Source: Gnetum montanum
Lineage: Eukaryota; Streptophyta; Gnetopsida; Gnetales; Gnetaceae
Reading direction: 5' to 3'
Assembly (NCBI GenBank): GCA_015680685.1
Contig: MNCI01023457.1
Span: 1,082,013 to 1,146,012, forward strand
Length of the DNA stretch: 64,000 nucleotides
Of the stretch, positions 12,584 through 25,400 are shown one piece after another. The translations under genes and the position numbers were made by a program. Positions within the stretch are counted from its first letter, which is position 1. The number at the start of each line of letters is the position of its first letter. Under the pieces are notes generated by a model that was not told where the DNA came from, ran no database searches, and saw nothing but the letters and a program-made list of their open reading frames with translations.

Positions 12584-13803
12584 TGTTGACCTTTTGGTAT
12601 GTCAAAACCTTGAGAAACATGCAGAAGAAGGATGCTTGTGTGGTTGTTATGTTTGTAGGACAAGAAGTTGGATTTGGACAAAAGAAGAGCTCAAAGAAGT
12701 CGCAATGAAGCATGCAGGAGTTCAAAGTGGATGGACAAGGAATGAAGACCTCAAAGCTCAACTTCGGTGTTCAGAATGAAGCCTTAGCATTGAAGGATTA
12801 ATTGTAATGAAGATGTCTCCAAGAAACAGCAAACATCTCCCATCAAGTGAAGACATCTCTCAACAACAGTAGATGTCTTAGCTGAAGAATAGAGAATTAA
12901 GTAAAGATGTTTTGAAAAAATAGTAGATGTCTCCCATCAAGCAAAGATGTCTCCCTAATGAAGTAGATGTCTTGGCTGAGTTGAAGGTTTCTTAGAAGAA
13001 GATGGGCGTCATCCTTGTGAAGAAGATGTCTCTTCCAAATGGAAGTCTGATACAAAAAGACATCTATATCTTGAAGAAGATGTTTCTAGTAACTGTTAGA
13101 TAGTCGTTGCATGAATTCCCAGGTAATTTTGGAAACATCTAGGCCATAAGAAGACTTCATTCTCTTGCGAAATGTGCAAGCATTGTGAACTATCTAGTGT
13201 CAACATTAAGCAATCATTGTATACACCATTCTATTGTTCTTATACCTCATTGTATTATCCTTTGTACTATTGTAGGTGGTCAAAGTGTGTTGTACCTCAA
13301 AGTACAAGGATTAGCAAAATTAGTTGCATCCTTTCCTTGTAATTTTTGTTTCTCTTTTGTTGCCTTGCAAAGTTGATGCACTTCTTGTGAGAAGGCATTG
13401 TCCTTGAGCTTGTTAGGATCCTGTAGGATTGAGTGTTGGTGTAATGCTACAACACTCTAGAGCAAAGATCAAGTTGTAAAGGTTCTCGAATCCTAGAAAC
13501 CACATTCTAAGCTTGTTAGGACCTTGCAGGGTTGATTGGATTCGTGGCATCAAATAACTCCAAAGTCGAGCTTAGAGCTTGTACAAGGTGTGGTATCCTT
13601 CAAACCACATTTTGAGAGCAACAAAGTTGAAAGGTGTGCTAGCGAACTATCCTCCAAGTATAGACTACCCAAGTTGGGTAACCATATTAAATTTGGTGTA
13701 TGCTTTGGCTGATTAATTTTTAATTAGGGAAACTTATTCATCAACCCCCATCCCCTCCCACCCGCACCCCCCGCCCCCCAGGGCATAAGTTCAACAACCC
13801 TCA
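12584..13803 (+). repeat. Solo LTR of the copia family
   Basis: The 1220-bp sequence starts TGTTGACCTTTTGGTATGTC and ends AACAACCCTCA. It matches both LTRs of the complete element at 54.3-60.9 kb over its length. It is flanked by the perfect duplication AATGG (12579-12583 and 13804-13808) with no internal region, the product expected from recombination between the two LTRs of a full copy. It contains a dense array of AGATGTCT/AGACATCT motifs (12805-13135) and a C-rich run near its end (13745-13782). Confidence 0.92.
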
Positions 13804-14674
13804 AATGGGACCAACAAGACTAATAATCTGTTGCCTTGCTTTCTTAAAAATCAACAAAATATCAAATAGTTCAACAAAATATGGAACTTTAGAACATTCT
13901 TTAGATTGGACATCAAAACTTAGAATCCACTTCTAAATAATCAACACTACATGCTTATGTATAGAAGACCCTATATCTAGGTCTTGTTACACTATCAAAG
14001 CATTGACTAGCTTAATAAGCAAAATAAAAAAATAAAAAAAATGAGAACATTACTTTAGCTTGAATGACTTTAATGACATGTTTTTACATCACATCATTTA
14101 ACTACAAAGCAAAACTTTGATTATGAGGCAAGTAACCCAAAATTTGAATGAACATATATTGTAATGTCAAATTAGCTAACAATGGTTTGTATACATCATT
14201 AGGGAGAACAAAATCAAGTGTCTTATTTATAGCAACATTACTAGAAGTAGACATCTCAAATTTTTTCTCACCAGGTTGTAAATCTACATTCTCAAAATCA
14301 ATAAAAATTTTACATCAAAAACTTTGATATCAATTGAAGATATTGGAGGTCATGTAGAATTTCTCATAAGGGAATTCTAAAGAGATCAAATTTGCAAACA
14401 TCAAAGAGAGAAAAATCAGATCTACTGGAGATCTCATAACACATATAGTCAAATAATTCCAACTCTTTTCCTTGAGGACTTATTGGATAAGGGATATGAC
14501 ATGCACTTACTAGTCATAAGTTCCAAAATTATGGAATATTAAGTGTGTGCTTCTATACTAATAAACTTATTTGAATTAGGAAGCTTTATAATTTGTAAGT
14601 ATTATAAAAGATCTCTCTTTCACCTAGAAGCTTGATGCTCAACTCACCAAGTGAGGTTCTAAGATTGATAGATG

Positions 14675-14780
14675 AGCAAAAGCTCAACGTCTTGAGTGGC
14701 TACACCCATGATCAAACCCAAACCTCATGATTTAAGAAACAAGCATCTTATCACTCAATGATGACCTCTTTTAAAGGGTC
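14675..14780 (-). repeat. tRNA-derived SINE-like unit, second family, copy 1
   Basis: Read on the minus strand it has GAGTGATAAGATGC in the A-box position and GGGTTTGATCATGG in the B-box position (B-box consensus GGTTCGANTCC), then GTGTAGCCAC. The unit at 14836-14940 has the same layout and orientation. Confidence 0.5.
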
Positions 14781-14835
14781 ATCATCCAAAGGCCCATTCT
14801 ACTAAGCAAGTCATGAAAGCACTAGTAGATGAATG

Positions 14836-14940
14836 AAAACCTAACCTCTTTTCAAGTGGCTATGCCTAACCTTGAACCCATGCCTTAAGATTTGAGAAAT
14901 GAACATCTTACCATCATTTAAAATAATAACCCTTTAAGGA
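14836..14940 (-). repeat. tRNA-derived SINE-like unit, second family, copy 2
   Basis: The minus strand reads AATGATGGTAAGATG (A-box region), then GGCATGGGTTCAAGGTTAGG (B-box region), then CATAGCCAC. It repeats copy 1 about 160 bp away in the same orientation, either as a dimeric element or as a tandem duplication. Confidence 0.5.
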
Positions 14941-16213
14941 TTATAGATGCATTTGCATGAAAATAGGTATAAATAAAAAATTAATTACTAACATTAAATT
15001 GCATATACTTGGTTTGTGTTAGATTTAATAGGTTCCTACCTTGCCATCCTAGAGCTTTCATCTAAATACATTTTTACTACCATGAAGTTGATGATCGTCA
15101 TATAGATCATGCTCATATTATGGTTACATAGGCATACTTAGCATATTTGAATAAATTTGTATCTAAACAATACCATGCCTCATTGCATTTTGCAAATTTA
15201 TGCACAACATAATATTTTTCCTTGCCATATTTTTATGTTTTCTGCTCATTGTTAAACATGTTATATACTCTGAATTTTTGGCTTATTATTAATATTATTT
15301 TTAGGGTTCAACACCCCCGCAACATGATAATGCCAAAATGACAATGCCAGAGAATGCATAGGAAAATTAAAGAAGCTATGAGAAAATTGATCAAAATAAT
15401 CCACGTATTCACCCTTTAGCTAAAAGAAAGTTGAAATTGCACGTTCCAATGTGATGCTTGGCTCCAGCATTCACAATTGTCTAATAGCTATATACCAAGC
15501 TTTTAAAAATTGCTACTGCTCGTGGAAAACGAAGTCCTTGCTGTATTTTTGTGAAAGTCGAGAATCATACAGCAAGTAAATAGTCAATGATGATTTATAC
15601 CACTTTGGCAAATGGCATATTTCAATGCCATTGGAAGATAAGATGCCTTTGGCCATGGAAACATAGCATCTTGTAAGAGGTTGAGAATTAACTTTGTCAC
15701 GTCAGCCACTTGTTTGCACATTGTAGACTTTTTAAACCATGTTTACACCACTTGGTTTTGTTCTGTGCACATTTGCAATATGTTTTTATAACTAACAAAT
15801 TTTTTAGGGTGTCTTCTAAATCTGTTCCGTCATTCAGATTAACTCAAATAGTATACAGTCGATCTTGTCTGATGCTGATATTCACAGCATTATAAATTAA
15901 GATAATCCTTCTGCTATTCCATTGTCAAGTGGTTAAGAACACGACTTAATGATGATGGTAAGTTTTCAATTCGCAATTTATTTTAGACCGTTCATAAAAT
16001 ATTATCACAAACAATTTTATACATTTCTAGAAATATATAATTACACTACTAGTGTTGGACTTGACAATTGTAACACATGATCAATAGAAATCACATGACT
16101 CCGCCACCAGAAAACCCAACTATAAGATCAATTCTTTTTAACATAGTTCACTTTAGTCACCCAGAAAGTAAATATAAGACACTAAGAAGCATCCCAAACC
16201 GTAGATTCCGTAC

Positions 16214-16410
16214 TCAGCCTAGAGAATTTTCAATATCTATGACAAAGCGGTACCGCACATCCTTCTTTATCATCCTTTCTAAAGCTTCATTTGCATAATC
16301 TATAGGAATGACTTCAACCTGTGGTTGGACACCTGCTTTTGCACAAAAATCAAGCATTTCTTGAGTGTCTTTGGTTCCCCCAGTGACACTTCCAGATATA
16401 GTTTTTGCAC
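16214..16410 (-). CDS. CAD1: CAD1 coding exon 6 (terminal)
   Basis: Residues 293-356 and the stop TGA (16214-16216). It includes [19 protein letters not shown] and the C-terminal [12 protein letters not shown] typical of CADs. The acceptor is TTTTCACAG|GTGC. Intron 5 is 335 bp. Confidence 0.95.
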
Positions 16411-19400
16411 CTGTGAAAAAGTAGAATAAACAGCAACAGATTTTATTTACATGTCACCACTAATTAGAACACAAAAAACCTGCATATATACTTATGATGG
16501 TTGACACTTGATATCGAACACAGCAGACAGATGGTGGTCAATCAAGTAAACAGAAATCTTGCATAATTTACTATTAGAAAATTCAAAGAGTTGGGCATAT
16601 ACCATCAATCTCTATCCTCATGTTTTTACGAAAAATGATTTCACAAAATATTCAAAATTTGCTTCTTCCTCGGAACTAACAAAAGATGCACTACTTAACT
16701 ATTCTGCTGGTTAACATAGATTGGAATCTGTAGTTGTTGACTCACCTATGATAAGATTTCTGGGAGAGACTTTGATTTCACTGGGAAAACCAACAATCGC
16801 AAACACCCCTTCAGACTTCAACAGTGGCATATAGGCATCCACAAGGTGGTCTCCTGATGCAGTGTCAATGATGAAATCCAGTGTTGCTTTGGCTTCCTGA
16901 ACAGATAAATAGGCCTAACACTATTATCCAATGATATGCAACACTCTCCGTAAAAGAACCCCCTATGACTAATACAGAGTTCACCTGCATTTGCTTAGAA
17001 TCAGTCGATAGGATAAATTTGTCTGCTCCAAGAATGTCCAAAGCTTCCTTCTCCTTGGACCCAGAGGTGCTGAAAATTGTGACGTTCAGGCCAAAGGATT
17101 TACCAAATTTTACAGCCATATGTCCAAGGCCTCCTAGCCCAATGACCCCAAGGGACTTGCCTGCCTGATTCATGCCATGACGTATCATGGGTGTATAAAC
17201 AGTAATCCCGGCGCAGAGTAGGGGAGCAGCAGAAACAGATGGTAGGTTATCAGGAATGTGAAAACAGTATCTGTTTCAACCAACACATAAGGAAAGTTTT
17301 GACTGCAGTGAAACACACTGAAAAAGAATGATAACTATTTACCATAGCAATACGAAGGAAAAACATAAGGTAAAACACAAAAAAAGCTTTACAACTTTTC
17401 AATTTAATACAGATCAAGTTTGATCTTTCAACAGATTACCTCAACATTTGAAATACAGATTAAAAAATTTCTAAGCAACCTCGGCGTTACGTTGGCCTAA
17501 ATCTTGCTATATATTTTAATTTAATTTCATATCTTTGATGGGTGGAATCGAAAGGATGCAATTAATCAGCCTTCGGTAGGGGCTTTAGCATTTAAATTGC
17601 TAGAAAAAGGCCAGGATATGTAAAAGAGAAACTCAAATTCTATTGCATACATAAAAGAATATAAGGATCTAATAAACAATTGGAAGGGTGCCTTGTCAAG
17701 TGGAAAGTTCGACATGTAATATACCACTGAAAAACAAGGTTGATTAAAAGGTTTGCATGTCCTAAGTCGAGGACACTGATTCAATAATGAGGTGCTAGCT
17801 TTGTGGTAAAACTCTTAGCATGGAAAAACCAAGTCACAGGTTTGATTTCAGGGGATCACATTGAGTTATAATCTGATAGATCAAAGAGGGTTTCAGTGGA
17901 TTTAGATAAAGATACAGTATCAATGTCAATTTCAGAATTTGAAAAACTTAATGAAATAACCAAAAATCCTTGGTTAAGTCTCAAATAACTCCACTAAATT
18001 AATAACTCTGAGGTTTAATTTATCTTTTGTAACTATAATGGTAAAAACTGCAATAAAATATGCTGTTAATAATACCACTGTACCTACAAAGCTAACATGT
18101 ATACTAACTTTTGTAATATCAAGTCAACCTCCTTGTCTTCCTCTCTAAAATAATGAGTTCCCGTTTTTGCTCTGCTACTCTAAATTTGTAAATGAAATGG
18201 TGTGCTTGCATATAAATACCTGACCTTTGAAGAAAATCCTCTGATGTTGTCTAAATAACCCTTTTTCTTCATCGTACATTCTCCCAGTACTTTTTAACTT
18301 TTTAAGATAAAATCCCCCACGATAAAATGATCCTTTATTCTGGGATTCTCAAAATACCTTCTTGGTAGAGACAGACAGGATTTTCAAGTCGACACACAGT
18401 GCTTCTACCTTCAAAGGCACCAAATGAGCTTCTAAAAGTGCACTATCATATTAAGTTTGATTTATAACCTTGGATTCATTAAGCAAAAAGTGCTTCTAAA
18501 TTTCTTCAATTTTCTTAAGAATGTATCTCAGTTAATCCAAAGCCCCAAACTGCACAGCCACATGGAATAGTAGTTGGAAAAGTGCACAAAAGAGTTAACT
18601 TGTAATATCCCAGGAAAATTCATATTATTGCTTTTGTCCCTAACTTTAAATGAATCCTTTAATTTGTTATGCTTTGAGAAACACAGTTTGTCCCACCCTG
18701 ATTATCTAAGCATTCTAAGCATAAATATTTTAAAATATAATATGTAATACCCCACATTTGTACATGTGACCTTAGTACTCTATTAAATATTTAGACTTTA
18801 ATTGGTTTTAAAGCTTATATATATTTGTAGATGTGCCTAATGTTTCTTCGTAATATGAAGACCTCTATTTAGTGACATAAGCAAGATTGCTATTTATTTC
18901 AAATTTTTCTCTAATTATTTTAAGTTTAATGAATGAACATTGCATACTCTAGCATTATTTTAGAGTAATACTAGGAAATTACTGTGATGTGGATCTATGG
19001 ATTATTTGGATGTTTAGTTAAAATTTTTAAATTATTAAATATTTAATTAATTAAAGTACATCAAAATTCGAAGTTGTCAAATCACACTCAAATTTGGTGG
19101 ACCAACTCATGTTTACACCTAGAGTATAGATCTACAATTAGTTTTTCAATTTGAACTTAATCTTTTACGATTTTAATGTTAAATAATTAAAAAAGTACTC
19201 GGTGGGACCATATTTTCTTTGATTCAATTGAAATATTAATTTCTAACATGTTTGTGCTCGTTACTACTAGCTCAACATGTGTAAAATATTGGATAGACAA
19301 AAAGTTTAGTACCAATAATTTTTACTAGATAAATTATAGAAAACACACAAAAGGCCAAAAATAAGTTTAAAACCCTAATAACATATAAACTAAAAAGTGA

Positions 19401-22400
19401 CTTAAAACGAGACAAAAAGGTAGGGCCATGAGAAAAGTCAATGTAATATGGTAATGTATGTTCCATGATATGCTTATGATGACATCTATTTTATTTATAT
19501 GCAAATTGTTCATTTCATATTAATGGCTGGAAAAGGGACAAAGGACTTATTTAATAGGGGTCATGTGACTCTCTTAAGTGTTGTTAGTTTCACATCCCTA
19601 CTCCCTGATGAGAGCTTGCTTGTCCAAGGCAAGTAGCAATGATGTCATGAATAAAAAAAAGATTTTTGAATAATGGGTTGTCTATTGTTTGCCCATTGTG
19701 TAAACTCTTATGCACAAATCTTTATCCAAGCCCTAGGGTCTCCTCCATCCTATAAATAGAGGGGGTGTTTGCTATTAGTTTCACTTTTGGGCCAAGGAAG
19801 GGGAGACTATGCTTGTTGGATGGGTGAGGAGTTGAGGAGAGGAGAGAAAGAGTGGTTGTTCCTTGCTTGTTCTCAGCCATCTCTTGGGCTGTTTTGAGTG
19901 TTCTTGTGGGCTCTTGGGAGGTGGAGTTTGCTGCTGCTGTTGGAGGCTTTTTGGGACTTATTTTTGGGGACTGTTTGGCTGATTTAAGGGACTATTTTCT
20001 CTGATTTTGTCAGAGGATTTTGGCAGCACCTTTGACCTACAATTTGAAGCTAATTTCTTGAGGCTATTGGCTAGACAACAACCCAACTTTGAGGTGTCTT
20101 CTCCCTCCCCAAATTGGTCTAGTTCAACTTTAAAGGTGTGTATTTCAAACCCTTGTACAAATTTTTTTGTAGGTGTTTAAAGTTGTATTGGCTTGAACAA
20201 GTGAGGATTATTTCATTAGGGCATGTGGGATTTCTTGTGAGTTGTGAGTCATGCATGGAGTCTCTTATGTGTTTTGGATTTGATTTTTGGTATGCATGGT
20301 TTGGGCTTATGAGTTAGCATTTTCTTGTATAATGTGCACTTGGCATTTCATATTTTTTTTGTGATCCTTTTTGTTTTATAAAAAAAAAATACCCCCCATC
20401 ATTCTATCCAAGGCTAGTGATCTCTTGTGTGGGCTACAACGGCTTAGTTCTTGGAGGTGCTTAATGGTGTTAGCCCCCACCATTTTATCCAACCCTGGTG
20501 CTCATCTTGTGTGGGCTACAAGATGTTGTATGGTTGGAAAGACTTGGTATAGTACAGCTGGATGGCCAAAGGGTGCATCGGGTACTCATTTTAATATTTT
20601 AAAAAATAAAGCTTTGCATACAAGGATTTTTAGTGTCTTTTGTTAAGTGCACATGTTTTGTTTTGTTGATCATTTTTGGGTCAGTTTTGAGGGGTTTCTA
20701 AGCGAATTTTCATATCCCAAATCATTGTTAAATGGTCCTTTTCTCAATGTGAAAGCATAAGAGGCTGGAAAATTTATTAATGAAGATGTCAAAGTTTGGA
20801 ACCATGTTAATCCATCATGGTGTTCAAACTTAGTGTATATCATATTTTATTGTTGCTTCTCCTTTCCATATTGCACATGAACACATAATATTTTGCTTGT
20901 TTTCTACTCCATAAAATCATAATTTTGATTCCTTAATAATGCTAGCATAGAGACTGCCATCCTTTTTCATTTTTTGTTATTATCTAGTAAGAATTTACTA
21001 TTTTTTGATTTCTTAGATACAGTAAAAAAAAATGTAAATGACAATCATCACACATAGAATCTGCCTTTGCTTTTCTTTGTTTTAAGAAAAAAAGGAATTC
21101 AGAGATTTTTTTGGTTCTCTGTTTTAGCCTGAGAAATAATAAAAAATAAAAAAGAAGAAAAAAAAATTTGGCTGGTAATCTACTCCCCAAGCTCCTATCT
21201 CCCAAACACTGATATTGCAAAGCTTGAAAGATACCTCAGGCTGAGAGGAAAAACAAACAAAAAAACAAAAACAAAAAAAAAAGGAACAAACAAAACCTTG
21301 TCAAAACCCAACTCCCATGAGCTATGTGGATTATAATCTCATATTTGTTTTCAGGCCCACCATCTCCCCTAAACACAGATTTGATTGCTAAAAATTTAGG
21401 CCCTACTTTCAGACTTTGTTTACCCAATTTTGGATGTCTAAAAATAGAGGAAAACATTGGCTAATTGTCCTATGACAAACAAACTCTAACTATTGCAACA
21501 CTCTCCATTGTATGATGTGAGCTAGCTCTTATATGACATTTAAAATACATTTGAGATGCATGGTTACTTCTTTCATTTGTATGATGGGAGTATTGCATCT
21601 TGGAAGGCTAGAGGTCTCCTTGAAGTAAGTCTTTCATTACATGAATGTTTGTACATTTTGTCATAGTTAGATTTTCCTTTCATGCAAAGTGAATATTGTT
21701 TATTTATTTTTACTACAATGTGCTAACCCCATTTATTTATTAGCAATCATATTGTTTTATTTGTGTAAAAAAAAAAGAAAGAAAGAAACATATGTGTGAT
21801 CATGCATGTTTATTTGCTTTCCATAAAATTAACCCACATGAATTATGATTAAAAGCCCTTTGGGCCATAGGATAAGTAATTCACCTAAAGTCACAATTAG
21901 TAATTAGGTAAATGATGCATTTGATTGGTGTGCATTGTGTGAAGCATGTAGTATTTTTAGGGATAATTAACCAATCCTTTTAATAATAATATATATTCAT
22001 CCACATACCTTGAATAGATGGGTTGCATTGTTTATTTATTTTGCCTACACTTTGCCCTAGATGTGGAGATAAGCACCACTATCCAACCCACTTCAACTTA
22101 ATAACCTAAGCCATTGGACCCAAGGGGCTTGAGTTGCACAATACCTAAAGGTTTTCAATGATGTAGGTGCTATTCGTAAGTGTGTACCCACCTCATGTAC
22201 GATCCCCGATCACCTATTTTGGGGGCATATTGAGGTGTAGTCCAAAAATGATGGTTGAGCCAACCCTTATTTGTAGTTTGGAACCCAAAGATAACCCAAC
22301 TCACAGCTGGATGGTAACTAGATTCTTCAAGTTGGATAGCCCTCAATGCGGGAATGCCATACCACATTGCATAGGAAAAGTTGTTGAAACCTATATTTTT

Positions 22401-25400
22401 GATTCCCAGTTAATTGTTTGAAGCCTATTCTAGATTAAATGATCTTGTATGGCATAAACATAATGGAGGACTAGGAGTATATTTAACCATATCTGTTGGT
22501 GCTACTTGTAAAATAAAACTTGAAACAAGTAAGTCACACAAATGCTTGATGTTTCACAAGTGATGTAGAGTATTAGCAATCACCTTAGACAAAGCTAGTT
22601 TTTAAGATATCATAGTGCTACTAAAGATAGATTATATGTAATAGATGCATCAATCCTTAGGATTATGAGAAGTGGCAAGGTCTCATCATATCAACAATTT
22701 GTTAAGTCTAATGAGGGAAGGAGGTATGTAGGCCTCATAATCCTCCCATCATTATGAGTCACATCCTTATTAGTTGCTAATGTAAGTATACCCCATGTGT
22801 TTTTAGAGGCTTGGAAAAGAAAAAAAAATGTACTGATTTTTAGAGGGTGGTTATTAGGAATCCTACATAATTTGAGGTTGTTCAAAACCCAGTTGAAAAT
22901 TTTAAATCAATGCTCTGTTTGCCACACATTCCCCACCCACACCCCAACAAACCCCAACCCCCACAAACACCACCACCACCCCTACCCACCCACCACCCCA
23001 GCCCGCACAAACACCATTGCTATTTTATGATTTTGTAATGTGTAAAAAAAGAAGAGGAACTTGACCTATGAATGAAACAAAAATGACTACATTCCTTTTT
23101 TAATTAATTTTTGGAAGAAATAAAATTAATTAAAATAAAAATAAAATCCCCTCTCTCAAAGGTTGTAGAAAGATTGATGCTCATAAGACAATGTAACACT
23201 AGTTGTATCGCTGCATGCTTAAAGGAGATAGTGTTTCCTTGACTTTATACTTTAATTTTATGCATTCCTTAACTCTTGTTCATGAAATTCTAATCCATTG
23301 TACTCTATGGTTTTATTTTATAAGAGAATTTTGGTGGAATAAGGGCTAGAGTGAGTTTGCTCAGTTTTTAAAAATAAATAGGAGATTAGAAGTGTATATT
23401 TTATCATCTTGGAAAGAATTCAACCAAAGTGCTCTTAGTTAGAGGGGTCAGATATTCTTTTTATTCTTTTTTTGGGATGGCTTGAGAAAAGATTGAACCT
23501 GAAACCTTATTTGGATTTGTTTAGAAAAAGTACCTACCATTGCAAGTTACATTAAAGCAACCAAAATCAAAACTTGACTAAATAAGAAGGGGAGGCTGAG
23601 GACAACATGGGTAGAGAGGGAGAAAACAAGGTGAGAGAAAAAGAGAAAGAAGGATTGCAACAGCAACTACTACTAAACAACTACAACAGTAGAGGATACA
23701 TCTTCAGCATCTTTAGTAGTACACAACTAAACAAAACAAATAATAATAGCAATAACAACAGAGAATTTAAAAGATTGTAAGAGTACAATAATGAAAAACA
23801 AGAAACAAAACTTGAAAACTGAGAATAATGAGCCATTCAAGGGGGTTTTGATGACTGAACAAGGTCGATGCATAGTTCCTCCTTTGTTTCACTTATAGTT
23901 GAAATATTATTTTTGTATGGAATTTTTTTCCATCTTGAATGCTTCTTAAATCTTATTTATTTTTGAGAAATTGGATTGTTGAATCCTTGTTTTGGTGGAT
24001 CTCTTCACCCAAACCCACACTTTCAAGCCTAAATGACTTGGATGAGAGTTTTTTTTAGATGGACTTGGGAACACCCATAAAGATTTAAGGCAATTTGGCA
24101 TAAGGATTTGCCCATAGGGATCAAGGATCCCTAATATAGCGATTGGTACCATCGATCCCTAATATGGGGATTGGTGCCATCGTCAAAATACAAGAGTATC
24201 TTGGGCCCATTTTGAATTTGGAAATCTTGATATGAATTTCTTAGCATTGTCATCTTGGTGATTCTTTAGATTTGACAATGATTTTTTTTTCATGAAACTG
24301 ATTTTGAAATTCTTATTATAATTTTCTAACTTGTGGAATTCTTAAACTTATACTAAAATCTTCTCATTTCTAATATAGTTCTAATAAACAAAAAGAAAAA
24401 CTTAATATAAATGTTTTCTTCTAGCTACAGATTTTCATCATTTGATTTTGTTGAACCATTGGCTATAGATTCTTGGAAACTAAATGAATACAATCTAGGT
24501 AAATTTCCCATGTCTTTGCTATTAAGATGGGTTGGCTATTGTATTGTATAAAACGCCTTGATAAGAATTGCCTCATTTTTCTTTATGGTTGTACGTATTG
24601 CAAATTATTATGATAGTAATGATTAAACCTTTGTTTAGCTTGGTATGGTAGCAAATGAAATTTATATGTTTCTCTTTATGGATTGAAGCTAGAGCTAGAA
24701 GTGTGGTTGCATTGCTAATTTTAGAATAGCTGATTAAATTTTAATGGGGTGCATTATATTATTTCAAGTTAGAAGAGTTAAATTGAGATGATTTTGTATT
24801 GTGAGTGTTGGTGGAGAAATAGAAAATATTATTATGCCATTGAATAGATCTGAAATCACTGATTTATATGTTTCCTATGGCCACCTATTTCATTAAATAG
24901 ATTTGCTGATGAACAACATTAGATATATTTTTATGGTGTGAGAAAAATCAGATTTTGATTTTTAAATCACAAACAAAATACATCTATATACATTGTATTA
25001 GAGGAATTTTGCATGGATTTTTACAGTGGCTATTTATTTTTCATCATTGTCTAATATTTCATAAAATTAATATCAGCTGAAACTAAAATCTGAATATGGT
25101 GTTTTGTGTAAGTTAGATAGCATTGATCTCTGTTTTGGGACCCTGAAATTATTTTCTTTGGTTATTACTTCAATTTGGGAATATCAGAACCATTCATTTT
25201 ATGAGGAAAATTTGTATCCTGTATATTAGAGAATCCAAGATTCAGGCAGAAAGATTTAGAATAGGACTTTCTATAATTGATCTTTAGCCTTTTGGCTCAT
25301 GTATATGTTATATGGAAATTTAAGGTTGTTGTATGGTTGTTACATGAAAAAAAGCAACATGGCTGCTATAATCTTATTCGATTGCAATTATCTATTTTAT

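Larger units (their letters stand above)
13809..16213. other. Region downstream of the CAD gene
   Basis: About 2.4 kb without a convincing gene. It holds two minus-strand SINE-like units (14675-14780, 14836-14940) and a tRNA-like relic near 15918-15970 (AAGTGGTTAAGAACACGACT with a degenerate B box). The polyadenylation region of the CAD gene should lie just below 16214 on the minus strand; no strong signal was singled out. Confidence 0.5.

Noticed and set aside
22167-22421. Overlapping open frames in CAD1 intron 3 as a nested gene
   Set aside because: Open on both strands without domain or start context; within intron sequence of low complexity.
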